DNA from: Omphiscola glabra
Lineage: Eukaryota > Mollusca > Gastropoda > Lymnaeidae
NCBI GenBank assembly: GCA_964017045.1
Contig: OZ024810.1
Location: 4,448,504-4,512,503 of the forward strand
Direction of reading: 5' to 3'
DNA: 64,000 nucleotides
Shown: in pieces, positions 12,298-23,460 of the stretch
How positions within the stretch are numbered: the first letter of the stretch is position 1
How the letters are laid out: each line of letters begins with the position of its first letter
Position numbers and translations under genes: made by a program
Notes under the pieces: generated by a model
The model's input: only the letters and a program-made list of their open reading frames with translations
Database searches by the model: none
What the model was told of the DNA's origin: nothing

Positions 12298-12681
12298 AAT
12301 GGACTACGATGAGTCGATTGTTTTGTCACGTGATAAGCGTAAGTACGAGTAAGACTTCCGGTAGGCTGTCTGCAACACACTAGTCGCTCACAATTTTTTC
12401 TTCAAACAACTTTCTTCCTTTAATCATAACTGAATTATAATTATTGTCACATTTAATGAATGTCATTTAAAAAACACGTGTACTAAAGAATATTTTGAAA
12501 AGTAAAATTTTTAATTAACACTGGGGGAAGCGCTGATGGAGACAAACATTTTGCGTTAAAATTAATGATAATGGCTGATCAGCTGTTATCTGTTGTTATG
12601 CGTTGTTATGTGTAGCATAGGCTACCGAAGGCTTACTCGTATCACGTGACAAAACAAGGAAGTGACTAATCGTAGTCCATT
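12298..12681. mobile_element. 384 bp MITE, copy 1
   Basis: Long inverted ends (AATGGACTACGATGAGTC outward, with TTGTTTTGTCACGTGAT about 20 bp inside) frame a non-coding AT-rich core. A second copy in the same orientation lies at 15302-15691. The target duplication is not resolved, so the superfamily is open. Confidence 0.8.
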
Positions 12682-13039
12682 GGTTTGTTCATTGTGTGCT
12701 CAAATTGTTAGGTGCGCATCGTGCGTTTGGTTAAAGTTAAATTAAAAATGCGGATACATGTCGAATATAATCAAGTGACCGCTTGCGTCCAGCACGCGAT
12801 CGCCCAGTGTCTCCCCAGATTCGTGTATGCTGGTAGTTGTTTGGCTGTGATTGGCAGAATTCGGTGATGCCAATTTTTGTGTGCTAAAAGTGCGACTCTA
12901 AAAGGATACCAGTTTCGTGCAGGCTCCCAGCCCCCGTTGTCACCACTTAGCAGACGTGGACTTGACTCGTCATCAGAAATGATGTCTAGGCCAGTGCTTC
13001 TCAAAGTGGTGTTCATGGACCAGCATCTTTTTTTTTAGC

Positions 13040-14060
13040 CCTGTCACCAGTTCTTCAAAATGATGGGGGAAAAATATAAGAAGGTTGAAAACAGAAGAGA
13101 AATAAATAAACTCAGCACAGTGGCGTGGCTAGAGTAAGTGCCTCCATTGGGAGCCCCTCTTGGCCACCACCCCTCTCCCAACAACAATTCCATCCCAAGG
13201 GGGCGCTACAGCCCATGTAGGGCTTTGGCCTGCCTCAACAGATTCTTCCACTCAGACCAAACTAATGCTTTTCTTTTCCATGCTTGGATTCCCAGCTATA
13301 GTAGCTCTTTTTTCCACATCATCCACCCATCTAAGCCTATTTCTGCATTTGAGCCGTTTTCCTCTGGGGTTTTGGTGATGCACCCTCTTCACTCCTCTGT
13401 CATTTGGCATTCTCTCTAAGTGGCCTGCCCAGAGTAGCCTACCATTTTTTATTTATGCTACTATCGTGGTATCCTGATACAATTCCTGGTTGGTTCGTAT
13501 TCTCCATCCATATTCATTCTTTCTTTGTCCATATCTTTTCCCAAGAACATTTCTCTCCCATGTGTTTCATAGGTTTTCTGTCGTATTTTGCTAGGGTCCA
13601 AGTTTCACTTGCATATGTTACAACTGGTCTGATTACAGTTTTATACATAGTTTTCTTTCTTTCTCATGTAATGTTTTTACTTTTGAGTATTTTCTGACTA
13701 CTGAAGTATGCCCCGTTTCTGGCTGATATTCTTTCTTTTATTTCTGTTAGTGATTCGTTTCTGTAATTTAATAAAGATCTTACGGTATTTCAATTGATTT
13801 AATTTTTCAAAAGTCTCGTTTCTAATGGCTTCATCTGTCTGTTTTTCTCTTATAATCATGTATTTTGTTATTTGGTTGTTAACTTCCAGCCCTGCTTGTA
13901 GTGATGCGTCTTCTAATTCAATAAAGGCTTTTGATACGTCTTTAAGACTTTTCTCTAACAGTGCTATGTCATCAGCATATGCAAGATACTGAAAGGGTTG
14001 ATTGTAGAGAGTACCCATTGGTTGTGGGTCTTGGGTTTCCCTGTTATTGTCTCTCGGCTG
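13040..14060 (-). mobile_element. Decayed RTE-like LINE reverse transcriptase fragment
   Basis: On the minus strand, reading begins around 14018 with FQYLAYADDIALLEKSLKD (intact YADD catalytic box). It continues across frame breaks through KRKLYKTVIRPVVTYASETW, LLWAGHLERMPNDRGVKRV and RLRWVDDVEKRA. This order (YADD, thumb, 'GHLERM' tail) is typical of RTE-like LINEs. Only the 3' half of the RT survives, with no endonuclease. Frameshifts and in-frame stops show it is dead. Confidence 0.8.
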
Positions 14061-14084
14061 TCAATACGAATGCTTCTTATAACG

Positions 14085-14250
14085 CTCTTCAATGTTAATA
14101 ATTGTTATTATTATTAGTTGTCTTATATAGCGCCGTACCCCAGCCTAGGGCTGGGCTCATCGCGCTGTACATAAAAATATTAGCAAAAGAGACATAATCG
14201 GGACAATAACATGAAACAAATGTATGTAATAAAGAACAGCTGTATAGAGA
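14085..14250. repeat. Interspersed repeat with TATAGCGC...GCGCTGTA palindrome
   Basis: After a (TTA)n run, 'cttatatagcgccgtacccc' and 'atcgcgctgtacataaaa' form an interrupted inverted repeat. Similar 'tatagcgc...gcgctttaca' strings are common in mollusc DNA from memory. The class is unknown. Confidence 0.4.
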
Positions 14251-14851
14251 CAAAACAAAAACTAATGCATATTCACCCCACCCACCCCAGAACTTTTACA
14301 TGACAAGCCATGGACGGCGGCCAGCAGCAATGTTAGGTTAAATACCACACAAGACAGAGAATCTCGCTGTCTTAGGCCTCGTCTAATCTCAAAAACAATT
14401 AAGTCACACAAAAAATGTTACGCCTACTGGTGGATCCAAATGGGAGGGGGGTATTGGGCGGGGCATGGGAGGGGTGGAATAATGCGAGAAACACAAAGGT
14501 CATTTATGAAGTGACAAATGCCATTTGAACAATTTGCAGATTTATAGAAGTTAGCTTATAATTATAAGACCCCTAATAGCAACGGTTTTCGTAATACACT
14601 TTTTTAAAAATCCCAATTAGTACCCCTCCCCCCCCCGGCCCCAAAGCTGGCAACCACCCATTCTTTCGCGCAATTGAACTATATTAATATTTGAATGATC
14701 CACACGCTTTTACACCGCAGATTTATTTCACCAACTGGCTAATGTGCTTCTGTGGTCCCCTTATTGGGAGTCACTTCCCTTTGTTTATGATAGATTTAGG
14801 GTTCGGGTTAGGGTGAGCGATAGAGGGACCAGTAGCGTGCAATTACCCACC

Positions 14852-15080
14852 AACTTTTACACCGCAGATTTATTTCACCAACTTTTACACCGCACATTTA
14901 TTTCACCAACTTTTACACCGCACATTTATTTCACCAACTTTTACACCGCACATTTATTTCACCAACTTTTACACCGCACATTTATTTCACCAACTTTTAC
15001 ACCGCACATTTATTTCACCAACTTTTACACCGCACATTTATTTCACCAACTTTTACACCGCACATTTATTTCACCAACCA
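14852..15080. repeat. 28 bp minisatellite inside an interspersed repeat, 8 copies
   Basis: Unit contains 'ttcaccaacttttacaccgc' then 'acatttat'. The paralogue near 33190-33230 has the sequence once. Confidence 0.95.
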
Positions 15081-15301
15081 TTTCAGAAAAAAAGAAAATA
15101 ACTATTACGCACCAAACGCACTTGAGATTTTTGTTTAAGAATCTCATTTAGCGCAGTTATCGGGAATTTAATTTCGTCTTCCCCATGAAAAACGGAATTT
15201 TGGAGGTTGGGGGTGGGGCTGAAAATTTGAGAGATCATGTTGTCATCGGTAACTAGTCTATGTGCGAAGTTTCAGCTCTATAGCTTGACGGGAAGTAGGC
15301 C

Positions 15302-15691
15302 AATGGACTACGATGAGTCGATTGTTTTGTCATGTGATAAGAGTAAGTACGAGTAAGACTTCCGGTAGGCTGTCTGCAACACACTAGTCGCTCACAAATT
15401 TTTCTTCAAACAACTTTCTTCCTTTAATCATAACTGAATTATAATTATTGTCACATTTAATGAATGTCATTTAAAAAAACAAGTGTATTCAAGAATATTT
15501 TGAAAAGTAAAATTTTTAATTAACACTGGGGGAAGCGCTGATGGAGACAAACATTTTGCTTTAAAATTAATGATTTTTTATAATGGCAATGGCTGATCAG
15601 CTGTTATCTGTTGTTATGTGTAGCAGAAAGCCTACCAATGGCTGGTACGTATCACGTGACAAAACAAGGAAGTGACTCATCGTAGTCCATT
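15302..15691. mobile_element. 390 bp MITE, copy 2
   Basis: Near-identical along its length to the copy at 12298-12681, with the same inverted ends. It interrupts an interspersed repeat whose uninterrupted paralogue (gtgggtcagttagccg, near 33450) shows the pre-insertion site. Confidence 0.85.
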
Positions 15692-15789
15692 AGCCGTCCG
15701 AAGATTTAGCCACACAGCCAGTCAGTCAGCTAGCCACCCACTAATAAAATGAAGTTAACTGAGAGGATTCAAAAGATGTATTAAAGATG

Positions 15790-16120
15790 TATTTTTTTGT
15801 TTTTCATCCGTCGCAGGAGGAAATCCACAAGGCCTGGGATTATTCTTCTTATCGCCTCTCTCCAGGCCGCTGGATAACCCCAAGGGAACATCATGTGGAT
15901 GATACAGCTTGGCACCAGTGGCGTCACAGGAGTTGTCGGAATGTTTTATTATATCAATGTATCGGGACTCCATCTCCGGGTTTGAATTCAGAGTTTTGCA
16001 TCTCTCAGATGAGTTGCCGTCTAAGGTTAACGAGTCCCATCCACCGGGATGCTTGTGATGTTTTTTGCTTGACTGAGATTTGCTCAATTTAGACCACTCG
16101 GCCACCCAGCATCATGTAAA
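15790..16120 (-). mobile_element. tRNA-like SINE candidate
   Basis: The minus strand starts GGGTGGCCGAGTGGTCTAAA, matching the A-box region of class II tRNAs (Leu/Ser). About 115 bp later comes a weak B-box-like 'attcaaacccggag', then a body ending in a T-rich run at 15790. Spacing and the loss of a clear B box argue against a working tRNA gene. Confidence 0.5.
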
Positions 16121-16525
16121 GATGTTTTAAAGATGTATAACAGATAAAAGTAGAATCAACGATGTTGAGATTTCTTGTACATTCTCTTCGTTATGTCTTG
16201 GCTTCTTCAGGTTGAGCTAACATCATTGGCAGGGTCAAATGCTCCGTTAGGGTCAAGTGGGGATCTTGCCAAGGGATCTCGAATGGCAAGGTGTGCTGAT
16301 TATAACGCGCAACATTCAAATGGCAATGAATGGATATGGCTAAATAGCTCTTTGCTGTTTGCGCCGAGGACCACACAAAGGACTGGGGGCTCGAAAATTT
16401 CAAGGACAATTTAGAGTAGGACACAATCTCAGATTAAGAGTGATTTCTCTCTTCTTTTTCTTTCTTCTTACCTTTTCATTTGTGTATTTCTTTCCTTGTC
16501 TCTTTCAACATTTCAAAACACCGGC
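16120..16525. other. No recognised gene
   Basis: Unique-looking sequence followed by a C/T-rich patch (16440-16510). Short open frames overlap on both strands without domain support. Confidence 0.3.
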
Positions 16526-16527
16526 AT

Positions 16528-16650
16528 TAGACAACCATATGACAACCAAACAGTCTTTACACTACCATTTGACAACCACGCCGTCTTTAGACAACCGTAT
16601 GACAACCACGTCGTCTTCAGACAACCGCATGACAAACACACCGTCTTTTG
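16528..16650. repeat. 31 bp minisatellite, 4 copies
   Basis: Unit contains 'agacaaccatatgacaacca' then 'cgtcgtctt'. Confidence 0.85.
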
Positions 16651-16999
16651 ACATCGATAGTAACGCCTTTCGTCCGCATTCCTATTTCATTTCCATTTTT
16701 TTTTCTGTGAAACGCCATTTTGACCAGTCAGACAATCTTCTGAGTTCTTTTAACTCGTCCTCGTTTACCTTACTACAAAATGTGTTTAGAGAGTATGTCG
16801 TCTGGCAATCAAAGGCTCGCGTAGTTTTATTGCCCACCGATCTTGTAACCTTGGCCGGGGTAAGGCCGATTCCGCTTTTAATCGATGATATTGATTTTCA
16901 GTGATCGTACACGTTATAGTGTAGATGAGATATCGAATTGAAACTATCGACATTAGGTAATGATTTTATTGACAAGGTGTTAACTGTGGATCCGTTAGG

Positions 17000-18421
17000 G
17001 TGTGGGTGGGTTCATATAGATGGTGTGTATGGTTTCATATAGAGGGTGTGTGTGGGTTCATATAGAGGGTGTGTGTGGGTTCATATAGAGGGTGTGTGTG
17101 GGTTCATATAGAGGGTGTGTGTGGGTTCATATAGAGGGTGTGGGTGGGTTCATATAGATAGTGTGTGTGGGTTCATATAGAGGGTGTGTGTGGGTTCATA
17201 TAGATAGTGTGTGTGGGTTCATATAGATGGTGTGTGTGGGTTCATATAGATGGTGTGTGTGGGTTCATATAGATGGTGTGTGTTGGTTCATATAGATGGT
17301 ATGTGTGGGTTCATATAGATGGTGTGTGTGGGTTCATATAGATAGTGTGTGTGGGTTCATATAGAGGGTGTTTGTGGTTTCATATAGAGGGTGTGTGTGG
17401 GTTCATATAGAGTGTGTGTGTGGGTTCATATAGAGGGTGTGTGTGGGTTCATATAGAGGGTGTGTGTGGGTTCATATAGAGGGTGTGTGTGGGTTCATAT
17501 AGATAGTGTGTGGGTTCATATAGAGGGTGTGTGTGGGTTCATATAGATAGTGTGTGTGGGTTCATATAGATGGTGTGTGTGGGTTCATATAGATGGTGTG
17601 TGTGGGTTCATATAGATGGTATGTGTGGGTTCATATAGATGGTGTGTGTGGGTTCGTATAGAGGGTGTGTGTGGGTTCATATAGATGGTGTGTGTGGGTT
17701 CATATAGAGGGTGTGGGTGTGTTCATATAGATGGTATGTTTGGGTTCATATACAGGATGTGTGTGGGTTCATATAGATAGTGTTTGTGGGTTCATATAGA
17801 GGGTGTGGGTGGGTTCATATAGAAGGTGTGGGTGTGTTCATATAGAGGGTGTGTGTGGGTTCATATAGAGGGTGTGTGTGGGTTCATATAGAGGTTGTGG
17901 GTGGGTTCATATAGAGGATGTGGGTGGGTTCATATAGAGGATGTGGGTGGTTCATATAGAGTGTGTGTGTGGGTTCATATAGAGGATGTGGGTGGGTTCA
18001 TATAGAGGGTGTGGGTGGGTTCATATAGAGGGTGTGTGTGGGTTCATATAGAGGATGTGGGTGGGTTCATATAGAGGGTGTAGGTGGGTTCATATAGAGG
18101 ATGTGGGTGGGTTCATATAGAGGATGTGGGTGGGTTCATATAGAGGGTGTAGGTGGGTTCATATAGAGGATGTGGGTGGGTTCATATAGAGGATGTGGGT
18201 GGGTTCATATAGAGGGTGTGTGTGGGTTGATATAGAGGGTGTGGGTGGGTTCATATAGAGGATGTGGGTGTGTTCATATAGATGGTATGTGTGGGTTCAT
18301 ATACAGGGTGTGGGTTGGTTCATATAGAGGATGTGGGTGGGTTCATATAGAGTGTGTGGATGGGTTCATATAGAGTATGTGGGTTGGTTCATATAGAGAA
18401 TGTGGGTGGGTTCGTGTAGAT
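17000..18421. repeat. ~24 bp minisatellite, about 58 copies
   Basis: Unit 'gggttcatatagagggtgtg' plus 'tgtg'. Variant units (atagt, atggt, aggatgtggg) cluster in runs, as expected from repeated local duplication. It continues after the SPIN-like insertion. Confidence 0.97.
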
Positions 18422-18584
18422 CAGCGGTTCTCAATCCTTTCCCAGGGGTCGCCTAAGACCATCTGAAAACTCATATACTCAACAGTTATGAAGTAGAAAC
18501 AAAAATAATTTTGTTGCTGGGGATCGCCACAATATGAGGAACTGTATTAAAGGGCCGCGGCATTAGGAAGGTTGAGAACCACTG
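18422..18584 (-). mobile_element. SPIN-like nonautonomous hAT element, copy 2
   Basis: A 163 bp relative of the copy at 1747-1945 in reverse orientation (CAGCGGTTCTCAATCC at one end, GGTTGAGAACCACTG at the other). Flanking 8-mers gtgtagat and atctagat match 6 of 8. It is inserted within the 24 bp minisatellite of 17.0-18.7 kb. Confidence 0.8.
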
Positions 18585-18589
18585 ATCTA

Positions 18590-18695
18590 GATGGTGTGTG
18601 TGGGTTCATATACAAGGTCTGTGTGTGTTCATATAGAGGGTGTGTGGGTTTATACAGAGGGTGTGTGGGTTCATACAGAGGGTATGGGTGGGTTC
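18590..18695. repeat. Continuation of the ~24 bp minisatellite
   Basis: About five more, shorter units follow the SPIN-like element, showing the insertion split one array. Confidence 0.9.
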
Positions 18696-18775
18696 AGAGT
18701 GACACACGGTAGACAATTACACTATTACACAACTGGCACGATCACCAATCAAATGTCAGTGTGTGTGTGTGTGTA

Positions 18776-19045
18776 CCGGTATGCAACTTTACCACACCGG
18801 TATGCAACTCTACCACACCGGTATGCAACTCTACCACACCGGTATGCAACTCTACCACACCGGTATGCAACTCTACCACACCGGTATGCAACTCTACCAC
18901 ACCGGTATGCAACACTACCACACCGGTATGCAACCCTACCACACCGGTATGCAACTCTACCGCACCGGTATGCAACTCTACCACACCGGTATGCAACTCT
19001 ACCACACCGGTATGCAACTCTACCACACCGGTATGCAACTCTACG
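18776..19045. repeat. 21 bp minisatellite, 13 copies
   Basis: Unit 'accggtatgcaactctacca' plus one base, preceded by a short (GT)n run. Open in five or six frames; this explains the long reading frames here. Confidence 0.97.
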
Positions 19046-19084
19046 AACAAGCCCATCACCCCGGTGCCGGGTCAACGAAACCCC

Positions 19085-19505
19085 GGAAGACCTGGTGCAG
19101 AGGGGGCCCCCTGTTATAGACCTGGTGCCGAGGGGGCCCTCTGTTATAGACCTGGTGCTGAGAGTGCCCCCTGTTATAGACCTGGTCAGAGGGGACCCCC
19201 TGTTATAGACCTGGTGCAGAGGGGACCCCCTGTTATAGACCTGGTGCAGAGGGGGCCCCTGTTATAGACCTGGTGCAGAGGGGACCCCCTGTTATAGACC
19301 TGGTCAGAGGGGACCCCCTATTATAGACCTGGTGCAGACGGGGTACCCCTGTTATAGACCTGGTGCAGAGGGGACCCCCTGTTATAGACCTGGTCAGAGG
19401 GGACCCCCTATTATAGACCTGGAGCAGAGGGGACCCCATATTATAGACATGCAGAGGGGACCCCTTTTTATAGAACTGGTGCAGAGGGGACCCCCTATTA
19501 TAGAC
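19085..19505. repeat. ~30 bp minisatellite, about 14 copies
   Basis: Unit contains 'cctgttatagacctggtgca' then 'gaggggacccc', with small indels between copies. Confidence 0.95.
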
Positions 19506-19718
19506 AGCAGAAGTGTATGACAGTGTGTGACAGTCATATCCACTCCAAACATTCCGAGTTATTTATGTAAATCGTGTCGCCGTCTGCTGCAGTTTAATGA
19601 CAGATCACATTCTATATCCGTCTCGTGACTCATCTGTCACTCAGCTGTCACTCATTGAGATTCCTGGCATTTTAAGAGAAACATTATTTGTTTAAATCGT
19701 ACTTTCACTTTTCTGCAG

Positions 19719-19815
19719 TGACTGTCCATGTTCTATTGTGACTGTCCATGTTCTGCTGTCACTGTCCATGTTGTGCTGTCACTGTCCATGTTGTGCAGTG
19801 ACTGTCCATGTCTAC
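19719..19815. repeat. 20 bp minisatellite, 5 copies
   Basis: Unit 'ctgtcactgtccatgttgtg'. Confidence 0.9.
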
Positions 19816-20515
19816 TGGTGTGGTTTTGAATTATCACTCAAGAGACGAGCACTACATTCTTTACGTTTAAAAAAATTCAGTTGCCATTTTTCAAAATTTG
19901 AAAATTTTCAGTTTTAAAATATGAATGTTCGGGGCAACAATATATCACATCATGACATCTTAAAGTAGCAGGGTCATTAAACAAGATAAGCACATCTTCT
20001 ACTGAGTTATCTCCCGTTTAATAAATTGAAATAACTGCTCTTCGGCAAGGAAGAGATAACTGCCAGGGGATATGACTGCAAGGGGAGATAACTTCAAAGA
20101 GGGGAGGGGTAATTTTTATGTATTTATTTATGGCAGGTATCGTGTTGGGGGGGGGGGGCGGTAGTGGAGAGGGAGGATTTGTCAAACGATGGAAATGATG
20201 AACTACAAGGTCATGTACAAGGTCATGTATGGTCAAATGCTAATTCTGATTGATCTGCATAAATAGAAAAATGGGGTGGGTGTGGCTACTGGTGGTAGAA
20301 GGGCGAAGCGGTTTGCCACGGGTACTCTTTTTATATAAAAGGGCGGAATTTTTATATATTTTTCTAGAGGAGTAGGGGTTGAGACTGAAATCTTGGCCAA
20401 CACAATTATAATATATAATTATAAGAAGTATTTGACATTACTTCTTTGTTTCGACTTTTCTTATTTAATAATAGTTCGATCATAATTCAATCAAAGCTTT
20501 TTCACTTGGCCTCAT
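19815..20515. other. No recognised gene
   Basis: AT-rich sequence with a poly-G run near 20148. No coding or mobile signature is seen. Confidence 0.3.
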
Positions 20516-20516
20516 A

Positions 20517-20808
20517 CAGTCTGGTCAAGTACCGGCACGTTTGATAACAAATCCATTGTAATAATCTGGTCAAGTACCAGTACGTTTGATAACAAATCCA
20601 TTGTAATAATCTGGTCAAGTACCGGTACGTTTGATAACAAATCCATTGTAATAATCTGATCAAGTACCGGCACGTTTGATAACAAATCCATTGTTATAGT
20701 CTTGTCAAGTACCGGTACGTTTGATAACAAATCCGTTGTTATAGTCTGGTCATGACTAAGTACCGGCACGTTTGATAACAAATCCATTGTTATAGTTTGT
20801 GTGTGACT
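20517..20808. repeat. 45 bp minisatellite, 6 copies
   Basis: Unit contains 'gtcaagtaccggtacgtttg' then 'ataacaaatccattg'. Confidence 0.95.
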
Positions 20809-20989
20809 AAGTAACAAGTATAGGTATGTTCATAAGTATTTATATGATCATGATGATCCTAGCCATCCTAGCCATCTCCAAGTTAAGCCACATAATTCAC
20901 ATAATAAATGTTAAAGTAAATTTACTGTTTTGAATTCTACGACAGAACTTAGAAATTTTCCACACACACATACTTTGTTTACGCAGTAA

Positions 20990-21050
20990 CATCAGCCAGT
21001 CAGTATCATCAGCCAGTCAGTATCATCCGCCAGTCAGTATCATCAGCTAG
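20990..21050. repeat. 17 bp repeat, 4 copies
   Basis: Unit 'catcagccagtcagtat'. Confidence 0.85.
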
Positions 21051-21157
21051 TCAGAATGTGAAATGAAATATTAATTGTAAATAGAAGATGACATGAACCA
21101 AAGATTTGCATCTTGCTAAAACAAATAATTATACGAAATTCACATCAAGTAAATTTT

Positions 21158-21285
21158 TCCATTTAGCTTACATTCAGTTCCATTTAGCTTACATTCAGTT
21201 CCATTTAGCTTACATTCAGTTCCATTTAGCTTACATTCAGTTCCATTTAGCTTACTTTCAGTTCCATTTAGCTTACATTTAGTTT
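21158..21285. repeat. 21 bp minisatellite, 6 copies
   Basis: Unit 'cagttccatttagcttacat' plus one base. Confidence 0.95.
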
Positions 21286-21399
21286 GGCACCAATCGCTGG
21301 TCAGTTTTCTATTACTTCTTATTTCATTCAAGTAAAATATACACAAAATTAAGTAACAAAAATGTACTGGTTTAATAAACCCACTTTTACTTAACCCCA

Positions 21400-21555
21400 C
21401 TTTTACTTAACCCCACTGAACACTGGGTGACACCCGTACCCGGTTCAGTGCTTTGCCGGGTCCGAGTGTTTGCCAGACGGGCTAATACTCGGATTTTCCG
21501 GGTATCTAGGCCAGTATACGGGTCATCTGTATTCAGACGATGTTCCGCGGCAAAT
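21400..21555. other. GC-rich segment of unknown nature
   Basis: CpG-rich sequence ('acccgtacccggttcagtg', 'tccgggtatctaggccag') between a 21 bp array and the first kinase upstream module. Both strands are open for about 60 codons, but no family is recognised. Confidence 0.3.
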
Positions 21556-21765
21556 AATGACCCGTTGCGTGTAGGAGGCACAATCCGACGTTTTGATTCA
21601 CTTGGCCGACGGTGTCCGACTGATTGATCTCCCGGTCTAACTCGTCAGTCCGCTTTGTCGGTACAGTGGCGTGTCGACGCAATGACATTGGCGGCGCTAT
21701 CACAGGTATGGTCACCCTTGATGTGGGTGCCCAAGGACATGCAGTGTCTTAATTCGCTTCACTGA
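21555..21765 (+). promoter_or_regulatory. Truncated extra copy of kinase upstream module (left)
   Basis: 'cacaatccgacgttttgat', 'ggccgacggtgtccgactga' and 'ggcggcgctatcacaggta' match the region at 22910-23045 just upstream of kinase A. Similarity stops before the TATA box and no kinase exon follows. Confidence 0.7.
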
Positions 21766-22639
21766 CTTCTTCAGTCGTTCATCAGCTTCTATAAAATTGG
21801 GTCACAACTCAAAAAACATTGGAAACCTGTAAAATTAGGACATTAGTGGAGGTAATGGCTCTTCTAATTAATCTGTCCATATGATCTAATTAATATGTGC
21901 CTACTTATGGCACCATGACACCACATGGATTGAACAACATGTTCTCATTTGCTTGGTAAACCTATTCTCCGCCTCCCCCCCCCCCTTTTTTCCTTATTAC
22001 GACCAATCACAGTGGACTTACTTTTCCTCTCTTCCGTCCCACTTTGCCTGTATTAAATCTCTCACCTACTAATGCCCCGACACTTTCCACTTGCTGTCTT
22101 CTAATGCACTTTCCACTTGCTGTCTTCTAATGCAACACATTGCAGCCAAGTGTTTACTTTTATTATATGTTTGTTTTCTGTTGTTTGTTCGCCGAAGAAG
22201 GCTTTTTGTCGACACGTTCGTTGTTTTATTGCGTTGTTTTTTTTTCAGGCTTTCCCGACACTTTGTTGCACTCAGTGCCTTAATCTGCCCAAGGCATTTT
22301 GTTGTCATAATTTTGACCTTGTCTACCAAAGGACATTTGACAAGCGGCTCGAATCGGTGAATTTCATGACAGTACAATTTAAATAAAACCATACTAACCA
22401 TTTGTCCGTTTAATTAAACGTGTCCGGTGCTGTTGGCCATGGACTGATGGCCACTGACTGATGGACAGTGTCTGTTGGCAAGCGACGTTTGGAAAGTGAC
22501 TTTTGGACAATGACTTTTGGTGAGATACGAGGGACAAAAGCAAATTTAACAAAATAATCACCGCAGGAAAGTCGTTGTTCCGCGTGGCTGAACACACCTC
22601 ATTGATGTCCGTCTCGCCAGAACTGGTCAGATGGGATCA

Positions 22640-22830
22640 CAAGGACCACGCCGGTGACTTTCATGTGTCCGTCGATGTCTTTTACGTGCCTGTCGGTGTC
22701 TTTCTAGTGCCCGTCTAATGCCCGTCGGTATCTTTCATGTGCCCGTCGATGTCTTTCATGTGCCTGTCGGTGTCTTGCTAGTGCCCGTCAGTGTCTTTCA
22801 TGTGCCCGTCGGTGTGATGTAGGGCGCGGT
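22640..22830 (+). repeat. Degenerate GTGCCCGTCGGTGTCTTTCA repeats
   Basis: About nine imperfect ~20 bp units upstream of kinase A. Copy B has a single equivalent ('gtgcccgtcggtgtga' on the minus strand near 38335), so the expansion is specific to the left arm. Confidence 0.75.
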
Positions 22831-23107
22831 GTCATATAAGCGTTGTTGTCGGTGTCCGGTCGTTTCATCCCCACAGTCGGGTGGTCTCGTCGCCGTCAGG
22901 CGTGTTGACCGCACAATCCGCCGTTTTGATACGCGTGGCCGACGGTGTCCGACTGATTGATCTCCTGGTCCAAGCTCGTCGGTCCGCTTTGTCGGTGAGA
23001 TGGTGAGCCAAGCTTTGACAATGATGGCGTTATCTCAGGTAGGGTCACTTTGATGTGGACGCTTAATGACCAATAGTGGCTTAATTGGCTGGGCTGATAT
23101 CCGATGG

Positions 23108-23115
23108 TATATAAG
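23108..23115 (+). promoter_or_regulatory. TATA box of kinase copy A
   Basis: TATATAAG lies about 345 bp before the ATG in a stretch conserved in both copies (gatggtatataagttggaag). An initiator-like TCATTCTGAG follows about 25 bp on. The start site itself is inferred. Confidence 0.55.
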
Positions 23116-23249
23116 TTGGAAGTCAAGGCACACTTGGTCATTCTGAGTTTTATCAGAGTACATCATTTTCATTCTACTGGAGTATAAGACGTATATAGGA
23201 CTGTGTCTTGTGCATTTCCTCTGGAGTGTATTGATAAATAAATTCATTT

Positions 23250-23460
23250 GGATTATCACTGACTATCTTGGACTATCGTAGTAGACAGAGTCGGTGTATT
23301 TCCTCTGTAGTCTATTGCCATAAGTAGTACGACGATCGTAGACTATCTCGAACTGTTACTGACTATCTTAGATTCTCTTGGATTATCATTGTTTCAAACA
23401 GCCTAGTTGACTATCTTAGATTATCTTGGCTTATCATTGTTTCAAACAGCCTAGTTGACT
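23250..23460 (+). repeat. Degenerate GACTATCTT repeats in kinase 5' leader (copy A)
   Basis: The leader repeats variants of 'gactatcttggactatcgta' and 'gattatcttgg...ttgtttcaaacagcctagttgactat'. The same motif family precedes the ATG of copy B at 37800-37960. Confidence 0.7.

Larger units (their letters stand above)
14590..15765 (+). repeat. Interspersed repeat, copy 1, with nested array and MITE
   Basis: Shares scattered blocks with 33100-33510: 'atcccaattagtacccc', 'aactatattaata', 'tttacaccgcagatttattt', 'cgcagttatcgggaatttt', 'aagtttcagctc'. This copy is enlarged by a 28 bp array and by the 390 bp MITE. The tail (agtttcagctc..., then short direct repeats) resembles invertebrate RTE/SINE 3' ends; that is an inference. 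Confidence 0.65.

Noticed and set aside
12990..13025. 'cagtgcttctcaaagtggtg' as another hAT end
   Set aside because: No matching opposite end or target duplication was found.
14796..14816. Telomere-like 'ttagggttcgggttaggg'
   Set aside because: Only two or three imperfect units, with no terminal context.
16080..16115. Functional tRNA-Leu/Ser gene
   Set aside because: Has an A-box-like start but no proper B box, acceptor stem or anticodon arm; better viewed as a SINE head.
18591..19267. Open frames up to 205 codons on both strands
   Set aside because: They run through 21 bp and ~30 bp arrays, where any stop-free unit gives long frames. No domain, start context or splice evidence.
22185..22390. 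'gccgaagaaggctttttgtc' suggested the tail of a Penelope-like element
   Set aside because: Only a short phrase resembles such tails, and no RT or GIY-YIG coding was found.
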